64,000 nt of DNA, from NCBI GenBank assembly GCA_963678675.1, contig OY783194.1:21678278-21742277 (forward strand), written 5' to 3'. A program made the position numbers and the translations under genes. The notes under the pieces were generated by a model, which made no database searches, had not been told where the DNA came from, and saw only the letters and a program-made list of their open reading frames with translations. This DNA comes from Xiphydria camelus (lineage: Eukaryota > Arthropoda > Insecta > Hymenoptera > Xiphydriidae). Shown in pieces: positions 44,124-55,753 of this stretch (position 1 is its first letter; every line of letters starts with the position of its first letter).

Positions 44124-46516
44124 CTTTCCAGTAGTCGCGTGAAATTTTGGAACGTCGTTGGTCGCGTCGGTCTTACAGACCGCATACACTAATAACTTCA
44201 ACAAAAAAAAGTGAATGCGAATTTTCAAAAATTGCCTATGGAGGCGTTTTAACAATGCAATAAATAACCAGAACAAGTAAAACTAGAGTACATTTGGCAC
44301 ATTTTTCCAACTATTAAACAAATCTTTGAAAATGGTATATTCTTCTTATTACTGTACTTTATTAGTCCCATACAAAGAAAACAAAAATTGGCAATGAAAC
44401 AAACTGTATTTTAAACAAAAATATAACTCTTTTACAATAAAAAAAATGTGGCACAAACATGTTCAAAATTAGTCTAGAGCATTTTCTCGGCACTCTTGGC
44501 AAACCCCAATAATATGTTCCAAGCACATATATTTGTTGCACTTATAGCACTGGAAGCGAGTTTTGCGATTTTTTTTCGAAGAACAGTAAGCACATCTACC
44601 TGGTAAAGCATTCTGTGAGACATCAGGTTCGATATTAGTGCCAGAAAGTTCTTGTAGTCTCAATCTTAGGCTTCGAGGAATGTTGTTCATAGCAGAACGT
44701 ACTTGCAAATGAGGCTTGATCAAATCATTGGCCAATTGTCTTAAAAAGACTCTTCTCAAAATTGTTATGTGAGGGTTGTTTGAAGCGTAGATCACCTGGG
44801 AATTGATACCAGCTATGTTCAAGAGGGAGTAGAAAATGACCTTTGGCCATCTGCGCGTGTTCCTGGAACAGTTGTAGCTTGCAGTCAATTTATCAACAGT
44901 ATCTACGCCCCCTTTAGTACGGTTGTAAGCTGTAATTATCGCTGGTTTATGCGCGTCTGTTTCTGCATCGATTTCATCATCATCATGCATACTGGAGAGC
45001 AGCAGCACATTTTTTTTCTTTTTGGGGATATAAGAAACAAGGGTGCAGTCTTCCATAAATGCAAACATACTGGTATGTATCGGTCGCACAGCTGGTTGAG
45101 AAAACTCTAAAGGCAACTCCCTTTTGTTTTTCCTGATGGTTCCAATTACTGTGATATTATGGTCATTGAGTAGTTTCTTTACAAGTGGTAAAGAGGTGAA
45201 CCAGTTGTCCATTGTAACGTTGCGTCCAGATCCAAAAATGTGTCCACAGAGTCGTAGAACAACATCATAAGGATTATTCGAGACTGCGAATGGTCCTTCA
45301 GGCTGTTTCCCAACGTAAACTTCCATCTTGCTTGTGTAATACATTTTGGCATCACATAACGCTAGAATTTTTAATCCGTACTTATTTGGTTTAGAAGGGA
45401 TGTACTGTCGAAAGCTGCACTTTCCTCTAAACCCTGCAAGCATCTCATCCACCGTCACAAATTCTGAATGATGGTAACCGTTCTGACAATTAGCAACAAA
45501 ACGGTCAAAAACATCCCGTATAGGAGCCAATTTATCTGTTGCCCTTCGCATTGCTCGAGTCTTCTTGCTATCAAATCTTATGCATCGAATTAGAAATCTA
45601 AATCTTTGCAAGCTCATAGTGAGACGAAAAATTTCTATGCCAGAACCATCAGTATTCCACAAATCTTCGCCATTCAGCCGATTTGCATGATAGATACCAG
45701 CCATATAAATGAGGCCAATAAACGCACGAATTTCAATTCGATTAGTTGGAGCTGTATCTCTTTCTCGAGCAAAATTGTGAGAAACAAATTCAATGTATTC
45801 GTTGGTGCATTCGATGATAATATCCACAATCTCGTCATTGAAGAAATACTCCCATATTTCCAGTGGACCTAACAAGTTCTTGGTTGCTATTGTGGAACCC
45901 GGCAAACGTTTGACGATATTTTTTTGTCGCGTTCTAACTGTTGTAGGTCGTGAAGCAAATTTTCTCCAGCGGGTGACTTTATCCTTTCCGAAAAACGACA
46001 ATGTATTGCTGTGACTTTCTTCTACTACTTCCTCGCTATCAGAAATATCCTGCTCAGACTCATTGTTGTCAAGTTGCTGTTCTACATCATCCACTTCATC
46101 TTCATCAGACAGATCTGGGTCTGAATGATTGTCGTAAATGATTCCTTGGTCCTCTCCGTCACTCATAACTTCTTCTAACATTTGTTGCAGGCGTTTCTGC
46201 TCTCTTTCATTAGACCCCATGACTAAATATAATTATATTACATATGTATTGCACAATATTATGCAATAGAAGTTCGAGAAACTAACCTCACAACGAAAGT
46301 AACGGGATAATAAAAATAAAACGTGATTAGTCGCGCCGGTCTCTCACACCGCAGGGCAATATAAATTTGGCACAACTACCACTTCCAACACTCTGTACTG
46401 CACTGCGGTTCCGTCGCGTCCTATTGAGAAGGTATAAGGAGTGGGAGGTGCCCCGCCCCTTATTTTTCAGAATAATTGTAACAAAAGTGTATGGTATGGG
46501 CGCGACTACTGGAAGG
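44124..46516 (-). mobile_element. piggyBac element C, 2.4 kb, apparently complete
   Basis: Ends read inward CTTTCCAGTAGTCGCG (left) and CCTTCCAGTAGTCGCG (right) with TTAA on both sides (44120-44123, 46517-46520). A subterminal inverted pair (GTCGCGTCGGTCTTACAGAC on the left; GTCGCGCCGGTCTCTCACAC on the right) is also present. The ends are relatives of those of element B, so B and C belong to one lineage and A to another. Confidence 0.93.
44469..46220 (-). CDS. piggyBac transposase C, apparently intact
   Basis: 583 residues without interruption. An acidic N terminus runs to about residue 70, then FFGKDKVTRWRK. Triad D258 (VTVDEMLAGFRGKCSF), D338 (NVTMDNWFTSL) and D440 (YNRTKGGVDTVDKL). C-terminal cysteine-rich domain: CAYCSSKKNRKTRFQCYKC and CLEHIIGVCQEC. 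The gene lies centrally with about 300-bp flanks, the normal layout. With matched ends and TTAA it is the most complete element in the window. Confidence 0.95.
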   Translation of the reverse strand: MGSNEREQKRLQQMLEEVMSDGEDQGIIYDNHSDPDLSDEDEVDDVEQQLDNNESEQDISDSEEVVEESHSNTLSFFGKDKVTRWRKFASRPTTVRTRQKNIVKRLPGSTIATKNLLGPLEIWEYFFNDEIVDIIIECTNEYIEFVSHNFARERDTAPTNRIEIRAFIGLIYMAGIYHANRLNGEDLWNTDGSGIEIFRLTMSLQRFRFLIRCIRFDSKKTRAMRRATDKLAPIRDVFDRFVANCQNGYHHSEFVTVDEMLAGFRGKCSFRQYIPSKPNKYGLKILALCDAKMYYTSKMEVYVGKQPEGPFAVSNNPYDVVLRLCGHIFGSGRNVTMDNWFTSLPLVKKLLNDHNITVIGTIRKNKRELPLEFSQPAVRPIHTSMFAFMEDCTLVSYIPKKKKNVLLLSSMHDDDEIDAETDAHKPAIITAYNRTKGGVDTVDKLTASYNCSRNTRRWPKVIFYSLLNIAGINSQVIYASNNPHITILRRVFLRQLANDLIKPHLQVRSAMNNIPRSLRLRLQELSGTNIEPDVSQNALPGRCAYCSSKKNRKTRFQCYKCNKYMCLEHIIGVCQECRENALD

Positions 46517-46520
46517 TTAA

Positions 46521-48092
46521 TATAATGTTGAATCTTTCACGAACGCTAGTCATTCCATTAAGAAATGGCGACTATGCTAAACTCCGCCAATTTTTCGGAT
46601 CATCCGATTGGCAACGGAGAGACCCGAAAGCGATAAAATAAAAAGTCACCGCTGCAGTGGACTAAAATTTCGTCTGCTGCGCGTATATACTTCTCCAACA
46701 TGGGGTAATTTTTTATCCTTCCGTGGGATAAAAATACGTCCGCTTTGAGTCGAATTTTTAATTTAGATCAAAAATTATCCTTCCAGGGTTTAAAATTTAA
46801 CCTTCCTTACATTATTTTGTATACTTCACAGGATAATTTTTGATCTATTTTACCTTTCGTACTCAGATTATCCTTCGAACAGAATAATTTCTATTCTTTT
46901 TTTTCCAGTGCAGCTCAATAGAAACTGAAGTATTCGTTTTTCTGCCCAGTGTCTGGTTCGTTTACGAATCTGCATAAGATTTGGTCACCAGACGTATCCA
47001 CGGAACCTATTCTCTGTTCTTGGAAAATAGAAATTTATTAGCAACAGGAGGATAATAGTTGTGTCTTTTGGTCCTACTGTATTCGGAAGGTTTCCTACTA
47101 CATCATAGAGAATAAGCCACTCTCACAATTATTCTTTCCAAAGTATAGAAAAAGAGGATAAAAATTAGTGCCCAATGTATGTAGCTATCTGTTTCTTACT
47201 TCTTTTCTCCTACAGTAACCTGTTGAAAGATACATTTGTAGAGAGTTTATTTTTGGTGTTAACAGCCTTCACCCGGCAGGTATGTTTGTGTCAACAATAG
47301 GACCATAGATTCTGAAATTTGTAAGCACTACATAATAATAATTTAACCAACTACGTTGTAAGCTTTGAGTAGTGCTATGGCAGGTTGTTTCACAGCAGAA
47401 ATAGTAATTTTATGACCTACAACATCAACCTAAATGTAAAGGTTTCTGTTTCCGGCTACTTTGCGACTACGGTAGGTAAACATAAGCGGAGCTTCGGAAA
47501 CTCGTCATTTATCTAATAATATTTCACACTAGAATAAGAAATCAGTGAACTCCTCACAAGACGTCTAGATTTGTTAGAATTTGGATAGCTATTATTGTCA
47601 TAAATATACTACTTTACATTTCGTATTTCTTTTCAACGTCAGTAGAAAATCAAAAAAGTGGACGTGAAAGCAGATTGTAAGACATCGACGGAAGAATAGA
47701 TAAAACAGGTCTACAGTGGCAATGACTATGATATGCTACTGTTGTTAGCACACAAAAATAGTCTATTTTCTTTTCCATGTTGGGTATCAGTTTTAGCATG
47801 TGAATGTAACGTAACAGTTGAAAGAAAATATAGAACTTTTAGTTGGATAGTGAAGAGAGTTCCGTGCTTCACACTTGTTTCCAGTAACAATATCGCATCT
47901 ATAAGTAACCTACAGTATCTCATTTAATTTCACCACCAGTAGATCGAAATTAATAGAAATATTGCTTACTACATTTGTGCTTTTACCGTAGTAGACATAA
48001 GAAACGCTTGTTTCCTACTACAATCTACTCCTACTGTTGCAAAATTGTAATTTTTGCTTCGTATGTTATCTGGGAATGGAACAACAAAAAAT
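46521..48092. other. Spacer, no gene seen
   Basis: No supported coding region. GATCAAAAATTATCCTTCC (46780) has a nearby partial complement (about 46832). The right part may be the body of the Helitron whose 3' end follows. Confidence 0.4.
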
Positions 48093-48214
48093 ATTGTATA
48101 TCCACAAGCATTGTGAAATTAAACATATTAGAAACGCGTACGCTTTCTCTATTCTTTTTTTTTTTTTCATTTAACCAGACTTAGCCACAGCAACGCGTGG
48201 CAGAGTACAGCTAG
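48093..48214 (+). mobile_element. Helitron 3' terminus
   Basis: A GCCACAGCAACGCGTGGC hairpin (stem GCCAC/GTGGC, 48184-48201) is followed 12 bases later by CTAG and then T, the classic Helitron 3' end. The upstream 85 bases match 20122-20206. No Rep/helicase gene is visible, so the copy is non-autonomous. Confidence 0.72.
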
Positions 48215-48461
48215 TTTATTAATATGTAATTATTACACAATATCGTATATCCTGCGGTAAACCGAACGGGTTTATCTCAGACTTTTTCCTGAATTTGATT
48301 CCAGTGGTATGAGCTTCAATTGACTCTATGAGAAAACTGCAAAAAATTCGTAGAGCCAATTGAAACACACCATTGGAATTAAATTCAGAGAAAAAATCTA
48401 GATAACCCGTTCGGTTTACCGTAGGACGTACGGTATTGCGTAATAATTACATATTAATAAA
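48215..48461. mobile_element. Palindromic MITE, copy 1
   Basis: TATTAATATGTAATTATTAC at the left and its complement at the right enclose arms sharing CGGTAAACCGAACGGG. It inserted exactly at the Helitron 3' end. A second copy is at 49182-49436. Confidence 0.75.
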
Positions 48462-49181
48462 TATAGCATATTACCTACATTCTTTTTATTTGTTATTAAA
48501 AGTAATTACCGTGACATTTGATACCTGTACCACTAATCAAGATTTCGCTATGGAATATAAGATATAATGTAGGCAGAATTCTCCATTCTAGTAATCGTAT
48601 TATTCGTATATTAATATATAGGTAAACATGGTTCTTATTTACTGGCAGGCTTACTACAAAAGAATGGCAGGATATTGGTGCAATTTCCAAGGCATTCCAT
48701 GCTGTCTTTAAATTTCAGCAAAATTGTATAGTTTACACAGACGTATCTGTGCATAATTCTGCCACTATTTTTCAGTCTGTAATGTCATCATAACCCTGCC
48801 AAAAATATTTGATAGAAAATAATAAAAAATCGTAGAAAATATTCAAAAATAACGTAGCGTAAGAAGCTCTATCGTTTCTTATAATTTTCACATTGAATAT
48901 CATAAAAAACAATAAGATCGACATAAAACCTGTATAAGTTTTTATGGTATTTAATATAAAAATTATAAGAAATTATTAATTTTCTGTTCCATGGTATTTT
49001 CGAATAATGTTTGCTACACTCTATCGTTTTCCATTAGAAATCTAACAGGGAATGCAAACAATATTCTATCTAGGTCTATCTGGGTAGTTATTGTTGATGA
49101 ATGTACCGTGTGTTTTCGAGGATGGTGATCACAGGCAATTACTTTTAATAACAAATGAAAAGAATATAAGTAATATGCTAT
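48462..49181. other. Spacer, repeat-derived
   Basis: Includes about 60 bases matching the complement of the open frame at 16.5-16.7 kb (near 48510-48560). No gene is supported. Confidence 0.35.
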
Positions 49182-49436
49182 ATTTATTAATATGTAATTA
49201 TTACACAGTATCGTATGTCCTACGGTAAACCGAACGGGTTTATCTCAGATTTTTTCTCTGAATTTGATTCTAGTGGTATAAGTTTCAATTGACTCTATGA
49301 GAAAGCATTGCAAAAAATGTGTAGAGCCAATGGAAACAAATACCATCGGAATTAAATTCAGAGAAAAAGTCTAGATAAGCCCGTTCGGTTTACCGTAGGA
49401 CATACGGTATTGTGTAATAATTACCTATTAATAAAT
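49182..49436. mobile_element. Palindromic MITE, copy 2
   Basis: Same family as 48215-48461; the two differ at scattered positions. The flanks also share sequence (TAACAAATGAAAAGAATATA), so the MITE twice hit copies of one repeat or was duplicated along with it. Confidence 0.75.
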
Positions 49437-50445
49437 GTAGCATATTACTTACATTATTTTCATTTATTATTAAAAGTAATTGCTGCAACACTTGCGAGTG
49501 CGAGTAAGAATATTCGGGTGAACGCATAAAAGTTTCTCTCACATTTGAACTGGACAAGTCTAAGGAAATATGCAACACAGAGGTTCTTATGCACCTACCC
49601 ACGGATGTCATAAAAGAAACTAGATAGCCAATTCCTAAAAACCATTTTGGCTATTTTCCGGCGAGCGCCATAGTCTGTTAAGATTTTAATGATTGTTTTC
49701 CACCAATGAGGTACGATTATTTATGGTGGGAAAATTCGAAATGCATTGAAAAGCTGTGTACAAATATGATTTGCTATCAATATAATAAAGTGAATAGTGT
49801 TCAATAACAAATAATACTTCAATTTTTAATTTTGTAAATATAAATGCATACAAACAGTACATGTATGTACATATTTGTATGACAAAGTTATCACAAGTTG
49901 TTATTTCAAGAAAATAATAAGGTTTATTATGTATTTTCTTTTCTACAAGTTTGTATCTTTTTTATCTGTTTTCTGAACAGAGCAGTGATACTTTAACTGA
50001 AGTAGCAAAAGCTAGTAATTTGCTTGTCATCAAATTATCAACTCGGGTTCATAATGATGTAATGTCATCGTAATGTAAAGGTAAATAGATACACGTATAA
50101 ATTTACTTATTTGATTTAGTAACTTGCTTTAGCTACTTTACACGTGTATCTCCGCCTTAACGTTCAGAATGTGATCATAGAAACAGTAAGGAGTGCAAAA
50201 GTTACATTTCTTAATAGAAATATAGGTAATAAGACACTTCAAATATACATAAGATAATGCTTATTTATTTACAAAGGTACCTACCTAAAAGCCATTCTTT
50301 TCATTAAGGCTAATGGTACACCTGCACAAGAATTATGCAAAGCTGACAATGCCAACTATTCAACTATGAACGACTCCGATAAAGTTCCGTCACCCAAAGC
50401 GGATAAATCAGAATCATTGTCGCTGGATGTACACGCTCGAGTATA
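49437..50445. other. AT-rich spacer, no gene seen
   Basis: Only short frames without motifs. Confidence 0.4.
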
Positions 50446-51305
50446 TCATATGTCCGCCGTGGATTTAGCCAAGGAACTTGAATGGAGATAGGTGTAGTTG
50501 AGCGATACATGAAAGTCCACAGAGTCTGTAGTGGAACTCTCATGGATATACCGCTCAACTACGCCCGCCTCCGTCCAAGTTCCTTAACTTTTTAAGATCG
50601 GGGGAGGTCGATATATCGACCAGCCATAGGGCGATTAATATTTAATGTTTTTTCAATTGTAATGTCCAAATCGGTCTATTCTCAAATTCAAGATTCTCAA
50701 ATCCAAAGTGACTGTTTTGTTGTTGTTACTATTTTGGCTTCAAAGCTGATAGATATGCTCTGTTTTTTGATGCGCTGAATATGAAAAAAATCAGCGACCC
50801 CGGAGAACCTCGAGTAAAAATTGTGGACAATAATCTTCACATCTTGATAAACTTCTGGAATTCATCATCCGCCATCTTGGATTTGAGAATAGACCGATTT
50901 GGATATCGACATCGTAATGAGTGACCCTGAAAACCCCCGAGTAACAAGTTTCGGGCCCTAATCTTCAAATTCGAAAAATTTCTGGAATTCATCATCCGCC
51001 ATATTGTATTCGCCATCTTGGATCTGAGAAAATATACCGATTTGGACATCAGCATCGTAATGAGCGACCCAAAAAACCCCCGAATAATAAGTTTTGAGCA
51101 ATAATCTTTCCTACCAAATTTTTTTCATTGGACTTTGCTTGCAGTCAGGGGTGGTCAATATATCGACCAGCAGTCAGGTCGTGGCCTCCAAATAGGAAAT
51201 TCATTAATTTTATTTATAAGTTTCACGTCTAACAAGAAGTCGATTTTAACTGAAATTTCCCCGCCGCTAAAAGGTTAACTAAATCCACGGCAGACAGATA
51301 TATTC
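50446..51305. mobile_element. Palindromic element split by a TTAA MITE
   Basis: GTCCGCCGTGGATTTAG (50451) pairs with CTAAATCCACGGCAGAC (51283), and CCAAGGAACTTG (50470) pairs with CAAGTTCC (50576). Without the inserted 50588-51274 element the two sides form a continuous palindrome of about 190 bp. Confidence 0.7.
50588..51274. mobile_element. TTAA-flanked element, 687 bp
   Basis: TTAA stands on both sides (50584-50587, 51275-51278). The ends are imperfect inverted copies, CTTTTTAAGATCGGGG against CCTTTTAGCGGCGGGG, and an internal pair GTCGATATATCGACC (50608) and GTCAATATATCGACC (51149) adds support. The middle holds two diverged tandem copies (about 50845 and 50970) of a segment with GGAATTCATCATCCGCCAT. 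Confidence 0.65.
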
Positions 51306-51446
51306 TGGGGTTATATATATTCTTCTATTATATACACAGGGGTTGAACCTGGATCTGCAACATAGGAAATATAATATAGACGATTTTGTAGAAGTATAAA
51401 CTATGAGCGTTATCGTCGATTGGCCATGGTGTGTAAGAGAGGTTAA

Positions 51447-51586
51447 GCAGGATCGGCAACTGTAATGATGAAACTCTTACTGAGATAGGTACTCCTGATT
51501 TTAACCAGAACTAGAGCGAAATCTGGTAACAATTAGGTGCACTTACTTCAGTTTAAGAGTTTCATCATTACAGTTGCCCATCCTGC
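51447..51586. mobile_element. TTAA-flanked MITE, 140 bp
   Basis: The ends GCAGGATCGGCAACTGTAAT and their complement run for about 33 bases, flanked by TTAA (51443-51446, 51587-51590). Confidence 0.75.
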
Positions 51587-51590
51587 TTAA

Positions 51591-52702
51591 AGATGTATCA
51601 CCTATATATCGAATTCTAACAGAACTTTATGAAATTTGCACATACAGTGTATATGATTAAAACAAGTTAACCTGCAAAATTTGAAGTCGATTGTCTGTCT
51701 AGTTAAAAAGTTATGCAGCAATGAATACACGGGTTCGTATGAAGAAACATTAAATCGACCACAGTATTAAACGATGAATTAACACGAAATAACTAAGAAA
51801 AATTCTTGAAATTTGTCTGGTTTACTAAGAGGTTAGGGGTTAATGTTCATGCCAAATTTCATGAACTTCACCTATTCCATTTTCGAGTTATGCCATAAAA
51901 ATTTCAATTTTGATAGAAAGGCACGTTAAATGTGGCAACAACGCTTGCATGTAGTGCAGCGCAGGAGGTACTATTCAAGAAACCCCGAAAAAAATTCTTA
52001 CGACAGGGGCGTAAGAATACCTAATAATATAGTTAAGATCTTATAAAAAAATTAACTAACCTAAATTGTAATTATTATTACGAATTAGTAATCATTAATC
52101 AAAATATTAACGATCATTATTTGTCTTAAAAAATGAAGTATTTTTTTTATTTTTCCATCGCAGGTGGATAAAGTATCAAAATAAGTTACAAAAAATTAGA
52201 AAACAATTTTCTTCCTAATTAACTAGACAGTAAATTTAATCAAAGACGAAACGTTTTCAAATTATCTCAATAAAGTAATTTTTGTATTGTACATACAAAT
52301 AAATAGAAATAAAATTTTGTTTAACAAAGAGTATGCATATCCAATAACAAATACTGTAAATGGTGTAATTATTTAATGTAAGTAATATTATAATTTCAGT
52401 TCACATATTATGTCTGTTCATGGAATTTTTAGATTAACTTACCTTTAAAAGTTACAATAAAACAGGTTTTAAGATAGGACGGATTCAAAGGAAATTAATA
52501 AGTCCGGAAATAGATCTGAAGAACAAACAAAACATTTATACTTTTATAGAATAGTGAACAATATCGTTCCATAAAAAATATTATATTTTTAACTCGAAGA
52601 ATAAAGAATTTAAAACTTTGGTGCAGTATTTGGCACTTGGATACTGCTAACTAATTACATCACAGTTTGAAATGTTTCGCATATTTCAAGGAGTCGCAAA
52701 TG
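51591..52702. other. AT-rich spacer, no gene seen
   Basis: No coding signal found. Confidence 0.4.
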
Positions 52703-53695
52703 TTATTTATTTATGTTCTTTTCTGCATCGCAAATGTTTTGGGTCCATTGCGCAATCTTTTGAAGTGAAGGCTTATGATTTGTAACAACTGGTTTGCCAT
52801 CAATTTCTTTGCGAAGAAATTGTTTGCCAACTGTTCCACAGACTTTAAAGGTGTCTTTAATCTGTTGAGCACCGACGGCTGCGTAAGCCATTTTTTCGAA
52901 TTGATTCTCCCACTACGCCAACCAATTCTTTTAAGTTTGGTATGAAATTCTTGATTTCTGTATTTCTAATCCATAGATTCGTCACTAAATTCCAAGATAT
53001 CGCATACTCGACCATTTCCTCTTGCGTTACTTCAACTGCAAGTAAGATTTTCTCAAGAATATCGACATCGTGTTTAGCATTATGTACACCAGTACTCGAA
53101 ATATTTAGCCGCGCTGCTAATCCCGAAATGGTACATTCACCTTTGTTCTGTCGACCAGTATTTGTCTCATTACAAGTAGAGAATCGATGAAACCGAGGAC
53201 GATTTCTTTGAAACGATCGTTTAAATTGCAAGAAACAATCGCATTGTAGAGTCTTGGACCGTCAAACTTTAAATTGTGCATAGCAATGTAGCATGGTTTG
53301 TTCAGTGATGCTAACCATTCGTGAAAATTGTATAGCACGATTCTTAAAGGTAGTGATGAGACTTTTTCTCCGTGAAGCATTAGTTCCCCATAGCAACTTG
53401 TGAGACCATTAGCTTCGGTCGCGGATGGAGATATTTGCTTTGTTGGGTTAACGTACGAAGCAAATATTTTTTTACCACATTTTGTAGCAACTTGAAGAAT
53501 GCTGTGATCTTGACTAAGGTCAGATGTTTCCAAATCCAACAGCACGATGAGATCGCTATTTGTTTCCTCTCGGTCCGTAGTTTCCTCCTGAACATCACTG
53601 TCCATAGCAGGTTGAGTCGAAAGGGAACAGTTTCTTTCATACTGAATGCCTTCTGCATTCTCTTTTCTATGTCTCAAGGTAGAACGCTTTTTTTG
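52703..53695 (-). pseudogene. Mutator-type element exonuclease domain, two frameshifts
   Basis: Read right to left: ENAEGIQYER, the end of the Mutator-like transposase (compare ETKEGTLYESNMG in the 12.7-16 kb gene), then a DEDD-type 3'-5' exonuclease: LLDLETSDL (first two acidic residues), HNLKFDGPRLYNA, and HNAKHDVDILEKIL (H and last D). One frameshift lies near 53180, and a second at an A6 run near 52888, where one more A would restore the frame to AYAAVGAQQ. After that a basic 60-residue tail ends at 52703. Upstream transposase sequence is lost at about 53695, where a mariner remnant begins. All catalytic residues of the exonuclease are still present. Confidence 0.68.
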
Positions 53696-54880
53696 TCAGC
53701 ATCATTCGTTTCTTTTTAAACGCTGGTTTCTTGATTTCAATAGCACAATTTTTTGCGACGCAATTTACCCTAGTGGCATATTTCTGGTGATATTTTCCGG
53801 GAGATAAAGATAAATATAATCTGCATTTTTCAAGTCTAGGAAGAGAAAGAAGTCGCAGGGAGCCAAATCCGGCGAATAAGGTGGATGCGGCAGCAATTCC
53901 AACGTCAAATCGACCAATTTCGCTGTTGCAACAGCAGACGAATGGGCAGGTGCATTGTCGTGGTGGAACAGAACTTTTTTTCGCCAAATGGGGACGTTTT
54001 TTCTTCAATTCTTCATGAAATCTTTCCAATAATGCAGCATAGTACACTCCTGTGACCGTCTTTCCTTTTTCCAAACAGTTAATAAAAATGATACCTTGCG
54101 AATCCCAGAAAACAGTGGCCCTGACTTTACTGGCAAATGGTATTGTCTTTTCTTTTCTCGGCGCAGGTTCACCCTTTGCAGTCCACTGTTTTGACTATTC
54201 TTTGGTTTCTGGTGTGTAGTGATGAATCCAAGTTTCAACAACAGTCACGTATCGCCGAATAAACTCTTTTGGATTGCGCTGTTACAAGTCCAAACACCGT
54301 TGTGAAGAGATCACTCGATTTCGTTTTTGTTCCACAGTCAACAAACGGTGCACCTATCGTGCTGAAAGCTTTCTCATGCCTAAATGTTCATGTAAAATGT
54401 TCCGTACGCATTCGTCCGAAATGTGTACCATCTCAGTAATCTCTCTAACTTTCACTCTGCGATCTGCTAATACGATGTCGTAGATTTGATTGACCATTTC
54501 CTCGGTAGTCACCAGCGGGACGTCCTGAGCGCGGAGCACGTCACTCGTATTGGTTCGACCACATCGAAACTCGGTAAACCACTTATGGACCATGAAATAT
54601 GAAGGAGTCCCCATAATACTTTGTCAACTTCTGTTCGGTCTGCGTGATGGTTTTTCCACGTAAAGAGTAATGTTTAATCAACACACGAAATTCACTTTTT
54701 TTTCCATTTTTGCCTAAATGTTCTGTTTATTTATTTTGCAAGTGGTCCAAATGAAACTAACTGTCAGGCAGGCTTGCAATTAATAGAGCATTACTAGAAA
54801 GGATGCTACCGACATATACTCATCTTCGCGATCGCACCACCATCTACTAAAAAAGTATCGGACTTTTCACTCTACCCTCG
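53696..54880 (-). pseudogene. Decayed mariner element and transposase
   Basis: Fragments in several frames: the DNA-binding domain (54614-54354, HKWFTEFRCGR and EMVNQIYDIVLADRRVKVRE), the central part (54241-54005) and the C-terminal catalytic part (54074 leftwards, GVYYAALLERFHEELKKKRP, then HPPYSPDL-type sequence in another frame). It is a different mariner lineage from the one at 34.8 kb. The right end (TACGAGGGTAGAGTGAAAAG inward from 54882) looks like a mariner terminus with TA outside; the left end is missing. Many stops and shifts make it non-functional. Confidence 0.75.
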
Positions 54881-54889
54881 TAGTTTTCA

Positions 54890-55065
54890 GAGAGAGAGAG
54901 AGAGAGTGTCCAGATTTTTCGCCCCATAATCTTCGGTATTTAGATCCTTCGCCCCATTGTTTTCGATATTCAGGTCTTCCTCTGTATAGTTTTTGGTGTC
55001 CCGGTTCTCCGCCTTATAGTTTTCGGTGTCCAGATGTTCCATTCGATAATTTTCAATGCCTAGTT
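54890..55065. repeat. (AG)n tract and ~40-bp minisatellite
   Basis: An AG dinucleotide run (54890-54907) is followed by four diverged units of about 40 bp with the pattern TTCGCCCCATA, TTTTCGGTGT, CCAGAT. Confidence 0.6.
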
Positions 55066-55084
55066 TACAACATTTTTGTCCTTA

Positions 55085-55247
55085 CCCGATGAAAAAAGTT
55101 TTTGTCTAATCATATATAATTATGCATAATCATCTATATATGATTGGATCCAAAAATTGGCCAGGTCTAATTATATATAATTAGACCTGTTTATACATAA
55201 TCATATATGATCAGATCTATTTATACATGATCATATATAATCATCTA
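55085..55247. repeat. AT-rich tandem array, left part
   Basis: Units built on TCTAATTATATATAATTAGA with GGATCCAAAAATTGG recur here and again at about 57656-57834, on the other side of the Tc1-like element, which therefore inserted into a pre-existing array. Confidence 0.6.
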
Positions 55248-55753
55248 TACAGGGTGTTCATTTTAAAACTTACCACCCACGTTATCTGCGTAAAGAGACA
55301 TATTTCTGAAAATCGCCGAGACACGTCAACAAAATTATTGAGGGGGAACATTTTTTATAAAAATTCGACGCCCCCCCCCCCCCTCAACCACCTGACTCCG
55401 GGGGCGGTAACCCCAATATTCTTAAATGGAACAGGGGGTCGAGTGATACCTCATTTTAAAGGGCTTTTAATTGTGTACATTTTGACGTCCTACTTTTCAA
55501 ATTTGACGTTACCTTGCCCTTTTGAATGTTGAAATTCAAGATTTTAAATAATAATACTTTTTATTTTTCAAAAGAAAACTAAGAGTATATTTTCGTTGGC
55601 TAATTATTTTAATGAAACTAATAAATATTGTACATTTACGTAATAACTAATTAACAAAAAAGTAAACAAATTAAATGTAAAAACTGAAACTTCTTTTGCA
55701 ACAATAATTAGGACTAAAACATACGATGAACACAAAATGTTCCTAATTATTAT

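Noticed and set aside
51333..51600. Small host gene near 51.4 kb
   Set aside because: Only short frames; the segment is explained by a 140-bp TTAA MITE and repeat-like flanks.
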